Below are positions 36,578 to 44,408 of a DNA stretch of 64,000 nt, in pieces (position 1 is the stretch's first letter; the number at the start of each line of letters is the position of its first letter). The stretch comes from Mycobacterium rhizamassiliense. GTDB lineage: Bacteria > Actinomycetota > Actinomycetes > Mycobacteriales > Mycobacteriaceae. The DNA lies in the NCBI RefSeq assembly GCF_900157375.1, contig NZ_LT721901.1:2156315-2220314 (forward strand), written 5' to 3'. Under the pieces are notes generated by a model. It ran no database searches. It worked only from the letters and a program-made list of their open reading frames with translations, and was not told the origin of the DNA. A program made the translations under genes and the position numbers.

Positions 36578-36635
36578 CCGAGCGTGCACTCAGCGTGAGA
36601 ACCCGGCCGAGAATTCGCAATGACTACACGCTCGG
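36578..36635. repeat. Inverted repeat between echA19 and DUF559 copy 2
   Basis: CCGAGCGTG at 36578-36586 is exactly complementary to CACGCTCGG at 36627-36635, with weaker pairing further inwards. A 7-base hairpin (CACGCTC-ACC-GAGCGTG, 36570-36586) overlaps it. CGAGCGTGCACTCA resembles the arm on the other side of the gene (CGAACGTGCACCCA). Confidence 0.68.
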
Positions 36636-36645
36636 CGCTAAAGCG

Positions 36646-37458
36646 CTACTTGCTCTGGAAGTTGGGCTTGCGCTTCTCGGCGAACGCCCGCGGGCCTTCC
36701 TTGGAGTCCTCGGAGAGGAACACCGGAATGCCGTTGGCGGTGTCGGGCTTGAAGGCCTCTTCCTCGTGCATTCCCTCGGTCTCGCGGATCGTCTTGAGGA
36801 TTGCCTGCACGGCAAGGGGGCCGTTGTTCTCGATGATCTCGGCGATCTCGAGCGCCTTGGTGAGCGCCTGCCCGTCGGGCACGACGTGGCCGATCAGGCC
36901 CATGTCCTTGGCCTCGGTGGCGCTGATGTGGCGTCCGGTCAGCAGCAGGTCGCAGGCGACCGTGTAGGGGATCTGGCGCACCAGCCGCACGGCGGAGCCG
37001 CCCATCGGATACAGGCTCCACTTGGCCTCCGAGATACCGAACTTGGCGCTCTCGCCGGCAACCCGGATGTCGGTGCCCTGCAGGATCTCGGTGCCCCCCG
37101 CGATGGCCGGGCCCTCGACGGCGGCGATCAGCGGCTTCGTGAGCCGGCGGCCCTTGAGCAGAGCGTCGATCCGCGACGGGTCGTAGCTGCCATCCTTGAA
37201 AGAATCGCCCGGCGGCTTCTGGGTTGCTGCCTTGAGGTCCATGCCGGCGCAAAAGTAGCCACCGGCTCCGGTCAGGATGCAGACGCGGATGTCGGGATCG
37301 TTGTCGACGCGGTCCCAGGCCTGGACCATGATTTCCATCATTTCCGTGCTCAAGGCGTTGCGCCGGTGCGGCCGGTTCATGGTCACGATCAGGGTGTGAC
37401 CGCGCTGCTCCACTAGGGCGTCGGGTCCCGTTGGTTCGTTTGCTGGCGCCTCGGCCAC
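36646..37458 (-). CDS. echA19: EchA19, steroid side-chain enoyl-CoA hydratase
   Basis: A 270-residue crotonase-family hydratase. The oxyanion-hole segments are in [11 protein letters not shown] (about residues 67-77) and [14 protein letters not shown], and the hydratase Glu region is in [18 protein letters not shown]. tuberculosis EchA19 (Rv3516) hydrates 3-oxochol-4,22-diene-24-oyl-CoA. It is divergent from fadD19, with a KstR operator between the two starts. Confidence 0.9.
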   Translation of the reverse strand: MAEAPANEPTGPDALVEQRGHTLIVTMNRPHRRNALSTEMMEIMVQAWDRVDNDPDIRVCILTGAGGYFCAGMDLKAATQKPPGDSFKDGSYDPSRIDALLKGRRLTKPLIAAVEGPAIAGGTEILQGTDIRVAGESAKFGISEAKWSLYPMGGSAVRLVRQIPYTVACDLLLTGRHISATEAKDMGLIGHVVPDGQALTKALEIAEIIENNGPLAVQAILKTIRETEGMHEEEAFKPDTANGIPVFLSEDSKEGPRAFAEKRKPNFQSK

Positions 37459-37503
37459 GGCTACCGCCTTTCACTCCACATCGAGCATGAACTTGTCAAG
37501 AAA

Positions 37504-37517
37504 TGTAACACGTTCTA
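37504..37517. promoter_or_regulatory. KstR operator, echA19 / fadD19 divergent promoter
   Basis: TGTAACACGTTCTA fits the KstR core. It lies only five bases before the fadD19 GTG and 45 bases upstream of the echA19 start. Confidence 0.86.
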
Positions 37518-37522
37518 ATTTG

Positions 37523-39175
37523 GTGGCCGTGGCCCTGAATATTGCCGACCTCGCAGAACACGCCATCGACGCTGTGCCCGACCGTGTCGCCCTCATTTGC
37601 GGTGACGAGCAGCTGACCTACGCCCAATTGGAGGAGAAGGCCAACCGCCTGGCGCACTACCTCATCGAGCAGGGCGTCAACAAGGACGACAAGGTCGGGC
37701 TCTACTGCCGCAACCGCATCGAGATCGTCATCGCGATGCTCGGCATCATCAAGGCCGGCGCCATCCTGGTGAACGTCAACTACCGCTACGTCGAGGGCGA
37801 GCTTCGCTACCTGTTCGACAACTCCGACATGGTCGCGCTCGTGCACGAGCGCCAGTACTCCGACCGCGTCGCCAACGTGCTGCCCGAGACGCCCAACGTC
37901 AAGACGATCCTCGTGGTGGAGGACGGCAGCGACAACGACTTCGGCCGCTACGGCGGCGTCGAGTTCTATTCGGCGGCCGCCAACAGCTCGCCCGAGCGTG
38001 ACTTCGGCCCGCGCAGCGCCGACGACATCTACCTGCTGTATACGGGTGGCACGACGGGCTTCCCGAAGGGCGTGATGTGGCGCCACGAGGACATCTACCG
38101 GGTGCTGTTCGGCGGAACCGACTTCGCCACAGGCGAATTCATCGCCGACGAGTACGACCTGGCGAAGGGCGCTGCGGCCAACCCGCCGATGGTCCGCCAC
38201 CCGATCCCACCGATGATCCACGGCGCCACGCAGTCGGCCACCTGGATGTCGATCTTCTCGGGCCAAACCACCGTGCTGGCACCGGAATTCAACGCCGACG
38301 AGGTCTGGCGCACGATTCACGACCACAAGGTGAACCTGCTGTTCTTCACCGGCGACGCGATGGCGCGACCGCTGCTGGACGCGCTGCTGGCCCACCAGGA
38401 CAAGGGCAACGAGTACGACCTGTCGTCGCTGTTCCTGCTCGCGTCCACCGCGGCGCTGTTCTCGCCGAGCATCAAGGAGAAGTTCCTCGAGCTGCTGCCC
38501 AACCGGGTCATCACCGATTCCATCGGTTCCTCGGAGACCGGGTTCGGCGGCACCAGCGTCGTCGCCAAGGACGCCCCGCACGCCGGCGGCCCGCGCGTGA
38601 CGATCGATCACAAGACCGTGGTCTTGGACGAGGACGGCAACGAGGTCAAGCCGGGTTCGGGCGTCCGCGGCTTCATCGCCAAAAAGGGCAACATTCCCGT
38701 CGGCTACTACAAGGACGAGAAGAAGACCGCCGAGACGTTCAAGACCATCAACGGCGTCCGCTACGCCATCCCCGGTGACTGGGCGACGGTCGAGGAGGAC
38801 GGCTCCGTCACGATGCTGGGCCGCGGATCGGTGTCGATCAACAGCGGCGGCGAGAAGATCTACCCCGAGGAGGTCGAGGCCGCGCTCAAGGGTCACCCCG
38901 ACGTCTTCGACGCCCTGGTCGTCGGCGTGCCCGACGCCCGCTACGGCCAGCACGTGGCCGCGGTGGTGCAGGCCCGCCCGGGAACGCGGCCGGCGCTCTC
39001 GGAGCTGGACGCGTTCGTGCGCTCGGAGATCGCGGGATACAAAGTGCCGCGCAGCCTTTGGCTGGTCGACGAGGTGAAGCGCTCACCGGCCGGCAAGCCG
39101 GACTACCGCTGGGCCAAGGAACAGACCGAGGCGCGGCCCGCCGACGACGTGCACTCGGCGCACATCTCTGCCTGA
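37523..39175 (+). CDS. fadD19: FadD19, steroid-24/26-oyl-CoA ligase
   Basis: A 550-residue acyl-CoA synthetase (ANL family). The AMP-binding P-loop YTGGTTGFPKGVMWRHED is near residues 175-195, and the A8 hinge and core MLGRGSVSINSGGEKIYPEEVE near 434-455. The GTG at 37523 was chosen because it gives the known MAVALNIADLAEHA-type start; an upstream ATG at 37487 lies before the operator. FadD19 activates the C8 sterol side chain and was reported essential for C24-branched sterols in Rhodococcus. Confidence 0.94.
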   Translation: MAVALNIADLAEHAIDAVPDRVALICGDEQLTYAQLEEKANRLAHYLIEQGVNKDDKVGLYCRNRIEIVIAMLGIIKAGAILVNVNYRYVEGELRYLFDNSDMVALVHERQYSDRVANVLPETPNVKTILVVEDGSDNDFGRYGGVEFYSAAANSSPERDFGPRSADDIYLLYTGGTTGFPKGVMWRHEDIYRVLFGGTDFATGEFIADEYDLAKGAAANPPMVRHPIPPMIHGATQSATWMSIFSGQTTVLAPEFNADEVWRTIHDHKVNLLFFTGDAMARPLLDALLAHQDKGNEYDLSSLFLLASTAALFSPSIKEKFLELLPNRVITDSIGSSETGFGGTSVVAKDAPHAGGPRVTIDHKTVVLDEDGNEVKPGSGVRGFIAKKGNIPVGYYKDEKKTAETFKTINGVRYAIPGDWATVEEDGSVTMLGRGSVSINSGGEKIYPEEVEAALKGHPDVFDALVVGVPDARYGQHVAAVVQARPGTRPALSELDAFVRSEIAGYKVPRSLWLVDEVKRSPAGKPDYRWAKEQTEARPADDVHSAHISA

Positions 39176-39182
39176 CGCGATT

Positions 39183-39198
39183 TGAGTAGTACTACTCA
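39183..39198. promoter_or_regulatory. MacR-like 16-base palindrome upstream of the acyltransferase gene
   Basis: TGAGTAGTACTACTCA is a perfect palindrome 58 bases before the acyltransferase ATG. It differs at only two positions from the TGAGTACNNGTACTCA motif that I recall for the Streptomyces NarL-family regulator MacR. A NarL-family regulator gene lies 1.4 kb downstream. Confidence 0.6.
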
Positions 39199-39256
39199 CG
39201 CCTGACGCGTAGAAATGCACGCGCATGCGCGTGTGCTCTCCGGCGATGCTGGCGAG

Positions 39257-40552
39257 ATGAAAACACTCACCGGCATTCCCGGCCCCGCGGAGCTGGCCGC
39301 GAGCACACCGGCCGATCGCGACCGCGCCATCGACGTCATCCGCATCGTCTCCCTGGTCGGGGTGGTGCTCGGCCACACCGTGATGGCGATCAGCATCATC
39401 CGCGGTCACGTATTCATTTGGGAAAACCTGCTCACCGCTTCACCGGTGTTTCAGGCCATGACGTGGCTTTTGCAGATCATGCCGCTGTTCTTCTTCGCCG
39501 GCGCCGCCGCGTGCGTGTCGTCCTGGCGCCCCGGCGCCAACTGGGGCGGCTGGCTGATGAACCGCTGCACCAGGCTGTTCCGGCCGGTGTTCTACTACCT
39601 TGCGTTCTGGGCCGTCGCACTGACCGCGCTGTATCCGCTTCTCCCGCAACATGTCTACGAGCCGATCGCCGGGGTCAGCGTGCAGCTGCTGTGGTTTCTG
39701 GGCGCCTACGTCCTGGTGCTGGCCGCGATGCCGGTGTTGTCCAGGATCACCACGCCCGCCCGCCTCGCCGTCGGTGTGCTCGCGGTGTACGGAACCATCG
39801 CGGCCATCGACGCGGCGCGGCTGCACTGGACCGCCGCGGCACCGCTGGGCTATCTCAACCTTTCGGTCTGGCTCATTCCCGCCATGTTCGGCATCGCCTA
39901 CCGCCGCCAACTGCTCACCGCACGTATCGCTCTCGTCACGGCGCTGACGCTGTTCGTCGTCGATGTCGCGCTGGTGCGCTGGGGTCCCTACGAATTGAGC
40001 ATGGTCGGCACCGGCGACCATCACCTCTCCAACACCAGCCCGCCCTCGCTGCTGCTGGCCGGACACGCAATCATCTTGAGCGCGTTGGCAATTGCTGCCG
40101 CCCCGGCGATCGCCCGGTGGGCGCAGCGGCCGCGGGTGTGGTGGTGGACCGCGTTCGGCAACTCCGGCGCCATGACCCTGTACCTGTGGCACATGCCCGC
40201 GCTGCTGGCCGTGCAGGTGGTCTTCGATTACCTTGGCCACCCGCGGTACCCGGGCCAGCCCGACTTCCTGGCCGTCAGCATCGCGCAGGTGCTCATCATG
40301 AGCTTGGTGGTGGCGGTGCTGTTCGTCGCGCTGCGACCCCTGGAGAACAACCCGCTGTCCGGATGGGACGGTGTCCCGGCCGTCACCTCGGCGCGGCGTG
40401 GCGCGGTCATCGGCGCGTTGCTCTGCATCGCGGGGGCAGCGACGCTTGCGCTGGTGAAGTGGGGCCTCAAGGACGACGGCCTCGTGTGCGTCAGCGTGGT
40501 CGTGTCGGGCCTGGTGTCCGCCCGGGCGCTGGCCGCCGTCCGGCGAGACTAG
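39257..40552 (+). CDS. Acyltransferase-3 family integral membrane protein
   Basis: A 431-residue polytopic protein with about ten hydrophobic segments. It has the acyltransferase-3 (OafA/YrhL-type) features: DVIRIVSLVGVVLGHTVM with the catalytic-type His near residue 40, and GAMTLYLWHMPALL near residues 297-310. Such proteins O-acylate cell-envelope glycans or lipids; the acceptor here is unknown. The ATG at 39257 is preceded by a weak GGCGAG site. It converges on the response-regulator gene with a four-base CTAG overlap. Confidence 0.75.
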   Translation: MKTLTGIPGPAELAASTPADRDRAIDVIRIVSLVGVVLGHTVMAISIIRGHVFIWENLLTASPVFQAMTWLLQIMPLFFFAGAAACVSSWRPGANWGGWLMNRCTRLFRPVFYYLAFWAVALTALYPLLPQHVYEPIAGVSVQLLWFLGAYVLVLAAMPVLSRITTPARLAVGVLAVYGTIAAIDAARLHWTAAAPLGYLNLSVWLIPAMFGIAYRRQLLTARIALVTALTLFVVDVALVRWGPYELSMVGTGDHHLSNTSPPSLLLAGHAIILSALAIAAAPAIARWAQRPRVWWWTAFGNSGAMTLYLWHMPALLAVQVVFDYLGHPRYPGQPDFLAVSIAQVLIMSLVVAVLFVALRPLENNPLSGWDGVPAVTSARRGAVIGALLCIAGAATLALVKWGLKDDGLVCVSVVVSGLVSARALAAVRRD

Positions 40553-41208
40553 TCGGCCTCGGTATCCAGCCCGTGCTCGATGGCATAGCGGGTCAACTCC
40601 ACTCGATTGGCCACCTGAAGCTTGCGGAAGGTCGCCTGGACATGATTTTCGACGGTGCGGTGGCTCAGCGACAGCCTCTCGGCAATCTGCTTGGCGGACA
40701 ATCCTTTTGCCACATAGCGCAGGACCTCGGTCTCGCGCTCGGTGAGGCTGGGGCGAGAGGGCCCGGCGTCCTTGGTTTGGGCGATGCGCCGGTATTCGCC
40801 CAACACCAGCCCGGCCAGGCTCGGGGTGAAGACGGCCCGGCCCGCCGCGGTGGCCTCGACGGCGTCGGCCAGTTCGGACGCAGACGCGCTCTTGACCAGA
40901 TACCCGGTGGCCCCGGCCTTCACGGCCTCGAGGACGTCGTCGCGCTCGTCCGACGCCGAGAGCACCAGCACCCGCGAGGACGGCGATACCGCCAGCACCT
41001 CGGCCGTGGCCGCCGCGCCATCGCCGTCGGCAAGCTGCATGTCCATCACCACCACGTCGGGCTTGACCGCCGCCGCCCGGCGTCGCGCGGCGGCCACGCC
41101 ATCGGCGGTGGCGACGACGTTGAAGCCGCCCTCGGCGAGGTCGCGGGCCACCGCCTCGCGCCAGATCGGATGATCGTCGACGACCATCACCGTCGTTGCG
41201 TCAGCCAT
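40549..41208 (-). CDS. NarL/LuxR-family response regulator
   Basis: A 219-residue two-domain regulator. The receiver domain has the acidic pair VVDDHP (about residues 8-13), phosphoacceptor Asp in VVMDMQL (about residue 56) and Lys in GYLVKSAS. The C-terminal LuxR HTH is TERETEVLRYVAKGLSAKQIAERLSLSHRTVENHV (about residues 155-190, cited here by position). It overlaps the histidine-kinase stop by eight bases, so the pair is co-expressed. The MacR-like palindromes at 39183 and 42730 are candidate targets. Confidence 0.88.
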   Translation of the reverse strand: MADATTVMVVDDHPIWREAVARDLAEGGFNVVATADGVAAARRRAAAVKPDVVVMDMQLADGDGAAATAEVLAVSPSSRVLVLSASDERDDVLEAVKAGATGYLVKSASASELADAVEATAAGRAVFTPSLAGLVLGEYRRIAQTKDAGPSRPSLTERETEVLRYVAKGLSAKQIAERLSLSHRTVENHVQATFRKLQVANRVELTRYAIEHGLDTEAD

Positions 41209-42358
41209 GGCGTTCACCCCCTCGCGGCACGCACAGCTCCCACTCGGTGCCGTCACCTTCGCCGGTGTGCAACTCGGCGCTGCCGCCCAGCGACGTCAAC
41301 CGGCCCACGATCGACTTGGAGATCCCGAGGCGTCCCTGCCGGGCCGCTTCCTGTAGGCGGCCGGTGGCGATGCCCACCCCATCGTCGCGAACGCACACCG
41401 TGACCGAATTGCCGAGGTCTTCCAAGAGGACGAATGCTTGCGCGTCGGGGCCCGCGTGCGCGCCCACGTTGTCCAGGGCGTTGCCGACCGCCGCGTCCAA
41501 TTCCGCTGCGACCGAACGGGCAAGGGGCACCGGGGTTCCCGGCAGGCTCAGCGACACCCGATCGGATGCCCTGCGGCGCAGCAACGAGCGGAAGTCGACG
41601 GTCTTGCCGTCACCGTCGTGGTCGATGCCGGCGGAGGTGACCCAGCGCCGCAGCGCGCGCTCTTGCTCGCTCGCGAGATCCGCCAGCTCGGCTGTGGCGC
41701 CGCCGATTTCGTGGCCCCGCCGGGCGACCAGCGCCAGCACCTGGATGGCGCCGTCATGAACCTCGCGCGATAGCCGCTCACGCTCCGCCACGGCGGCCGA
41801 GAGCCGGGCCGCCCGCTGCAACTCCTCGTGCGCGCGGCGCGCGGTCTGCGCGGCCATGCCCAACGCCGCGCCGATCGCCACCTCGATGATGATCGTGGCG
41901 TTGTGCCCGAGGTTGAGGGCGAAGTAGTTCTTGGCGGCGAAGTTGGCGATCATCACGATCAACCCCGTCAGGGTGCCGCCGACCGGACCGAACTGGATCG
42001 CGGCCGAGATGGTGGGGTTGCTGGCCCACAGCGTCGTCGGCCAGGTCTGATTGTCGCTGGCCCACTGCGGGTTGGTGACGATCGGGTTGGACGCCATCAG
42101 CAGCACGACGATCACGATTTCGGCGATCACCCACGCGGGCCTGCGGCCGAAGCCGCGCAGATACGCGGCGGCGCAGGCCGCGCTCCAGCCGAGCAGCACG
42201 GCGAACAGCACCCAGCCCAGCATGGGCCTGCGTAGATCCGGGTTGATGGCGATCTGGAAGCCCAGGGCGTAGACGCAGCTCACCAGACGGAACACCTGCG
42301 CCGCGCGCCACAGCGGCGCGGTCGGGTCGGGACCGGGAGACGCCATCGGGCTCAGCAT
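41201..42358 (-). CDS. MacS-type membrane sensor histidine kinase
   Basis: A 385-residue sensor kinase with about five membrane segments in the first 170 residues and no large extracytoplasmic domain. The HisKA_3 phosphoacceptor motif is ERLSREVHDGAIQVLALV (His about residue 199). The ATPase boxes (AVGNALDNVGAHA, VCVRDDGVGI, LGISKSIVG) lie near residues 290-355. This layout is that of NarX/DesK-type kinases, and the N-terminal membrane module resembles the MacS group. It shares a transcript with the NarL-type regulator. Confidence 0.83.
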   Translation of the reverse strand: MLSPMASPGPDPTAPLWRAAQVFRLVSCVYALGFQIAINPDLRRPMLGWVLFAVLLGWSAACAAAYLRGFGRRPAWVIAEIVIVVLLMASNPIVTNPQWASDNQTWPTTLWASNPTISAAIQFGPVGGTLTGLIVMIANFAAKNYFALNLGHNATIIIEVAIGAALGMAAQTARRAHEELQRAARLSAAVAERERLSREVHDGAIQVLALVARRGHEIGGATAELADLASEQERALRRWVTSAGIDHDGDGKTVDFRSLLRRRASDRVSLSLPGTPVPLARSVAAELDAAVGNALDNVGAHAGPDAQAFVLLEDLGNSVTVCVRDDGVGIATGRLQEAARQGRLGISKSIVGRLTSLGGSAELHTGEGDGTEWELCVPRGGERHG

Positions 42359-42368
42359 AGGTCGGTTT

Positions 42369-42398
42369 GTGGGCGGCGTGGTTCCCCACGCCGCCCAC
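42369..42398 (-). terminator. Perfect 13-base stem hairpin between the YiaAB and kinase genes
   Basis: GTGGGCGGCGTGG (42369-42381) pairs perfectly with CCACGCCGCCCAC (42386-42398) across a four-base loop. It lies just after the YiaAB stop and before the kinase start on the minus strand. It lacks a T-tract, as is usual for mycobacterial intrinsic-like terminators, and should separate the two transcripts. Confidence 0.75.
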
Positions 42399-42403
42399 GT
42401 TGG

Positions 42404-42694
42404 TCAGGCGGCCGCGGAATACGGGTCGTACTCCGCGAGCATCTTCTCCATTCGGGCCTCGTCCAGGCGGACCCGCACGGTCGAGGCTTCCTGTTGATCG
42501 CGGATCACCTTCGCCAGGGTGAACGCGCTGGAGACGAGAAACAGCACGGTGATCCCGAGGAACATCCGCTGCCACGAATCGATCGGAAGGAAGTAGATGC
42601 CGCCGAGGGCGCTGAGGAAGCTCACGCCGAAGGCGATGGCCGCCTGCACGAAGAAGGCGGCGGTGTTCTTTGCTGTGTTGTCCGGAAGGTTCAT
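42404..42694 (-). CDS. YiaA/YiaB-type two-helix inner membrane protein
   Basis: A 96-residue protein from the ATG at 42694; in-frame ATGs at 42706 and 42721 would add four or nine residues. Two hydrophobic segments, AAFFVQAAIAFGVSFLSALGG (cited by position, about residues 12-32) and MFLGITVLFLVSSAFTLA, are joined by a short loop with a DSW turn, and the tail is charged. NTAAFFVQA and the spacing match YiaAB proteins. Its function is unknown. A MacR-like site lies 36 bases upstream of the start used here. Confidence 0.72.
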   Translation of the reverse strand: MNLPDNTAKNTAAFFVQAAIAFGVSFLSALGGIYFLPIDSWQRMFLGITVLFLVSSAFTLAKVIRDQQEASTVRVRLDEARMEKMLAEYDPYSAAA

Positions 42695-42729
42695 GCCAAT
42701 AATCATGCGGGAGCGCGCCATTCGTGGAA

Positions 42730-42745
42730 TCCGTACAACTACTCA
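42730..42745. promoter_or_regulatory. Degenerate MacR-like site between YiaAB and the fructosamine-kinase-like gene
   Basis: On the minus strand TGAGTAGTTGTACGGA keeps the TGAGTA half and the GTAC of TGAGTACNNGTACTCA, 11 of 14 defined positions. It sits in the divergent promoter of the YiaAB gene and the kinase-like gene at 42787. Confidence 0.45.
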
Positions 42746-42786
42746 GATTCGCCGGCCCGCGACGGCCTGTCTAGGGTGGAAGCCGG

Positions 42787-43554
42787 ATGACCGACTTCGT
42801 CAAAAGCCGCTCCGGCGCCCCCGACGGCTTCTTCGCGTGCGAGGCCGCGGGCTTGCGGTGGCTTTCGGCCGTCGACGGCGGTGTGCCGTGCGCGCGGGTC
42901 ATCGCCGTCGACGCGACCAGTCTGACGTTGCAGCGACTCGAGTCGGCGGCGCCCAGTCGCGACGTGGGCCACGCGTTCGGCGGCCGGCTGGCCGTCACGC
43001 ACGATGCGGGGGCGGCGGCGTTCGGTGCGGGGCCCGACGGCTGGGACGGGCCGGGATTCTTCGGCCCGTTGTCGCAGCCGCTGCCGATGTCGCTGCGCCC
43101 CCATCGGCGCTGGGGCGAGTTCTACGCCGACGAGCGATTGGTTCCGATGGCCGAGCTCGCGGCGGCGCGCCTCGATGCGGCGACCCGGTCCGCCATCGAC
43201 TCCGTGGTGGCGCGTTGCCGGGCCGGCGACTTCGACGATGACGACCGTCCGGCGCGGCTGCATGGCGATCTTTGGAGCGGCAACGTGATGTGGACGGCCG
43301 ACGGTGTGGTGCTGATCGATCCGGCCGCGCACGCCGGTCACCGGGAAACCGATCTGGCGATGCTCGAGCTGTTCGGCTGCCCGCATTACGACGCCATCCT
43401 CGACGGCTATCAGCGCGTGCGGCCGCTGAAAGCCGGGTGGCGCAACCGCATCGGCCTACACCAGCTGTATCCGCTGCTGGCGCATGTCGTGCTGTTCGGC
43501 GGCGGGTACGCGGCGCAGACGCATGCCGCGGCCCGCGCCGCGCTGGCCGCCTGA
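42787..43554 (+). CDS. Fructosamine-kinase-family protein
   Basis: A 255-residue protein of the aminoglycoside-phosphotransferase/kinase fold, slightly shorter than typical fructosamine kinases. The catalytic loop LHGDLWSGNVMW (about residues 158-169) and the metal-binding LIDPAAHAGHRETDLAM (about residues 176-192) are intact. Such enzymes phosphorylate glycated amines or ribulosamines for repair; the substrate here is not known. It is not visibly linked to the sterol genes. Confidence 0.82.
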   Translation: MTDFVKSRSGAPDGFFACEAAGLRWLSAVDGGVPCARVIAVDATSLTLQRLESAAPSRDVGHAFGGRLAVTHDAGAAAFGAGPDGWDGPGFFGPLSQPLPMSLRPHRRWGEFYADERLVPMAELAAARLDAATRSAIDSVVARCRAGDFDDDDRPARLHGDLWSGNVMWTADGVVLIDPAAHAGHRETDLAMLELFGCPHYDAILDGYQRVRPLKAGWRNRIGLHQLYPLLAHVVLFGGGYAAQTHAAARAALAA

Positions 43555-43583
43555 CCTCGGGTGAGGTCTAGAGTCGAAAATCG

Positions 43584-44408
43584 ATGACGATCGATGTGTG
43601 GATGCAGCATCCGACTGCGCGGTTTCTGCGCAGCGACATGCTGGCCTCCCTGCGACGCTGGACCGGGGGGGCGATACCGGATGCCGACATTCCCATCGAC
43701 GTGACCATCGCCGCGATGGACGCCGCGGGCGTCGACCTCGGCGTGCTCAGCGCGTGGTATGGCCCAGGAGGCCTGGACCTGATCTCCAACGACGAGGTCG
43801 CGGAATGGATTCGGTTGCACCCGAACCGGTTCGCCGGGCTGGCGACCGTCGACCTGGACCGTCCGATGGAGGCCGTCCGCGAGCTGAGGCGCCGAGTCGC
43901 CGAGGGTTTCGTCGGCCTGCGGGTGGTGCCCTGGTTGTGGGGCGCGCCGCCGACCGACCGCCGCTACTACCCGCTGTTCGCGCAGTGCGTGGAATCCGGG
44001 GTGCCGTTCTGCACCCAGGTCGGTCACACCGGCCCGCTGCGGCCTTCGGAGACCGGACGCCCGATTCCCTACATCGATCAGGTCGCCCTCGACTTTCCCG
44101 AGTTGGTGGTCGTCTGCGGGCACGTCGGCTATCCGTGGACCGAAGAGATGGTCGCCGTGGCCCGCAAGCACGAAAACGTGTTCATCGACACCTCCGCCTA
44201 CACCGTGCGGCGGCTGCCGGAGGAACTCGTCCGGTTCATGAAAACCGGGACGGGTCAACGAAAAGTCTTGTTCGGCACCAACTATCCGATGATCACCCAC
44301 GAACACGCCCTGGCGGGGCTGGACGAACTCGGGCTCACCGACGACGCCCGGCGCAGTTTCCTGCGCGACAACGCCAGACGTGTTTTCAGACTGGAGGCAA
44401 TCAAGTGA
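43584..44408 (+). CDS. Amidohydrolase-2-like protein with altered metal residues, Rv3510c-like
   Basis: A 274-residue TIM-barrel protein of the amidohydrolase-2 family. The usual N-terminal DxHxH motif reads DVWMQHP, and the usual FGSDxP aspartate is Asn in FGTNYPM, while VGHTGP and CGHVGYPW keep histidines. It may therefore bind metal differently or be a decarboxylase/non-hydrolytic relative. It overlaps the ilvX-like gene by four bases, as the Rv3510c-ilvX pair does in M. tuberculosis, suggesting they act in one pathway. Confidence 0.75.
   Translation: MTIDVWMQHPTARFLRSDMLASLRRWTGGAIPDADIPIDVTIAAMDAAGVDLGVLSAWYGPGGLDLISNDEVAEWIRLHPNRFAGLATVDLDRPMEAVRELRRRVAEGFVGLRVVPWLWGAPPTDRRYYPLFAQCVESGVPFCTQVGHTGPLRPSETGRPIPYIDQVALDFPELVVVCGHVGYPWTEEMVAVARKHENVFIDTSAYTVRRLPEELVRFMKTGTGQRKVLFGTNYPMITHEHALAGLDELGLTDDARRSFLRDNARRVFRLEAIK

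Noticed and set aside
37496..38953. 485-codon minus-strand open frame opposite fadD19
   Set aside because: Antisense artefact; Val/Leu/Asp-rich low-complexity translation with no motifs, and the plus strand encodes a clear FadD19.
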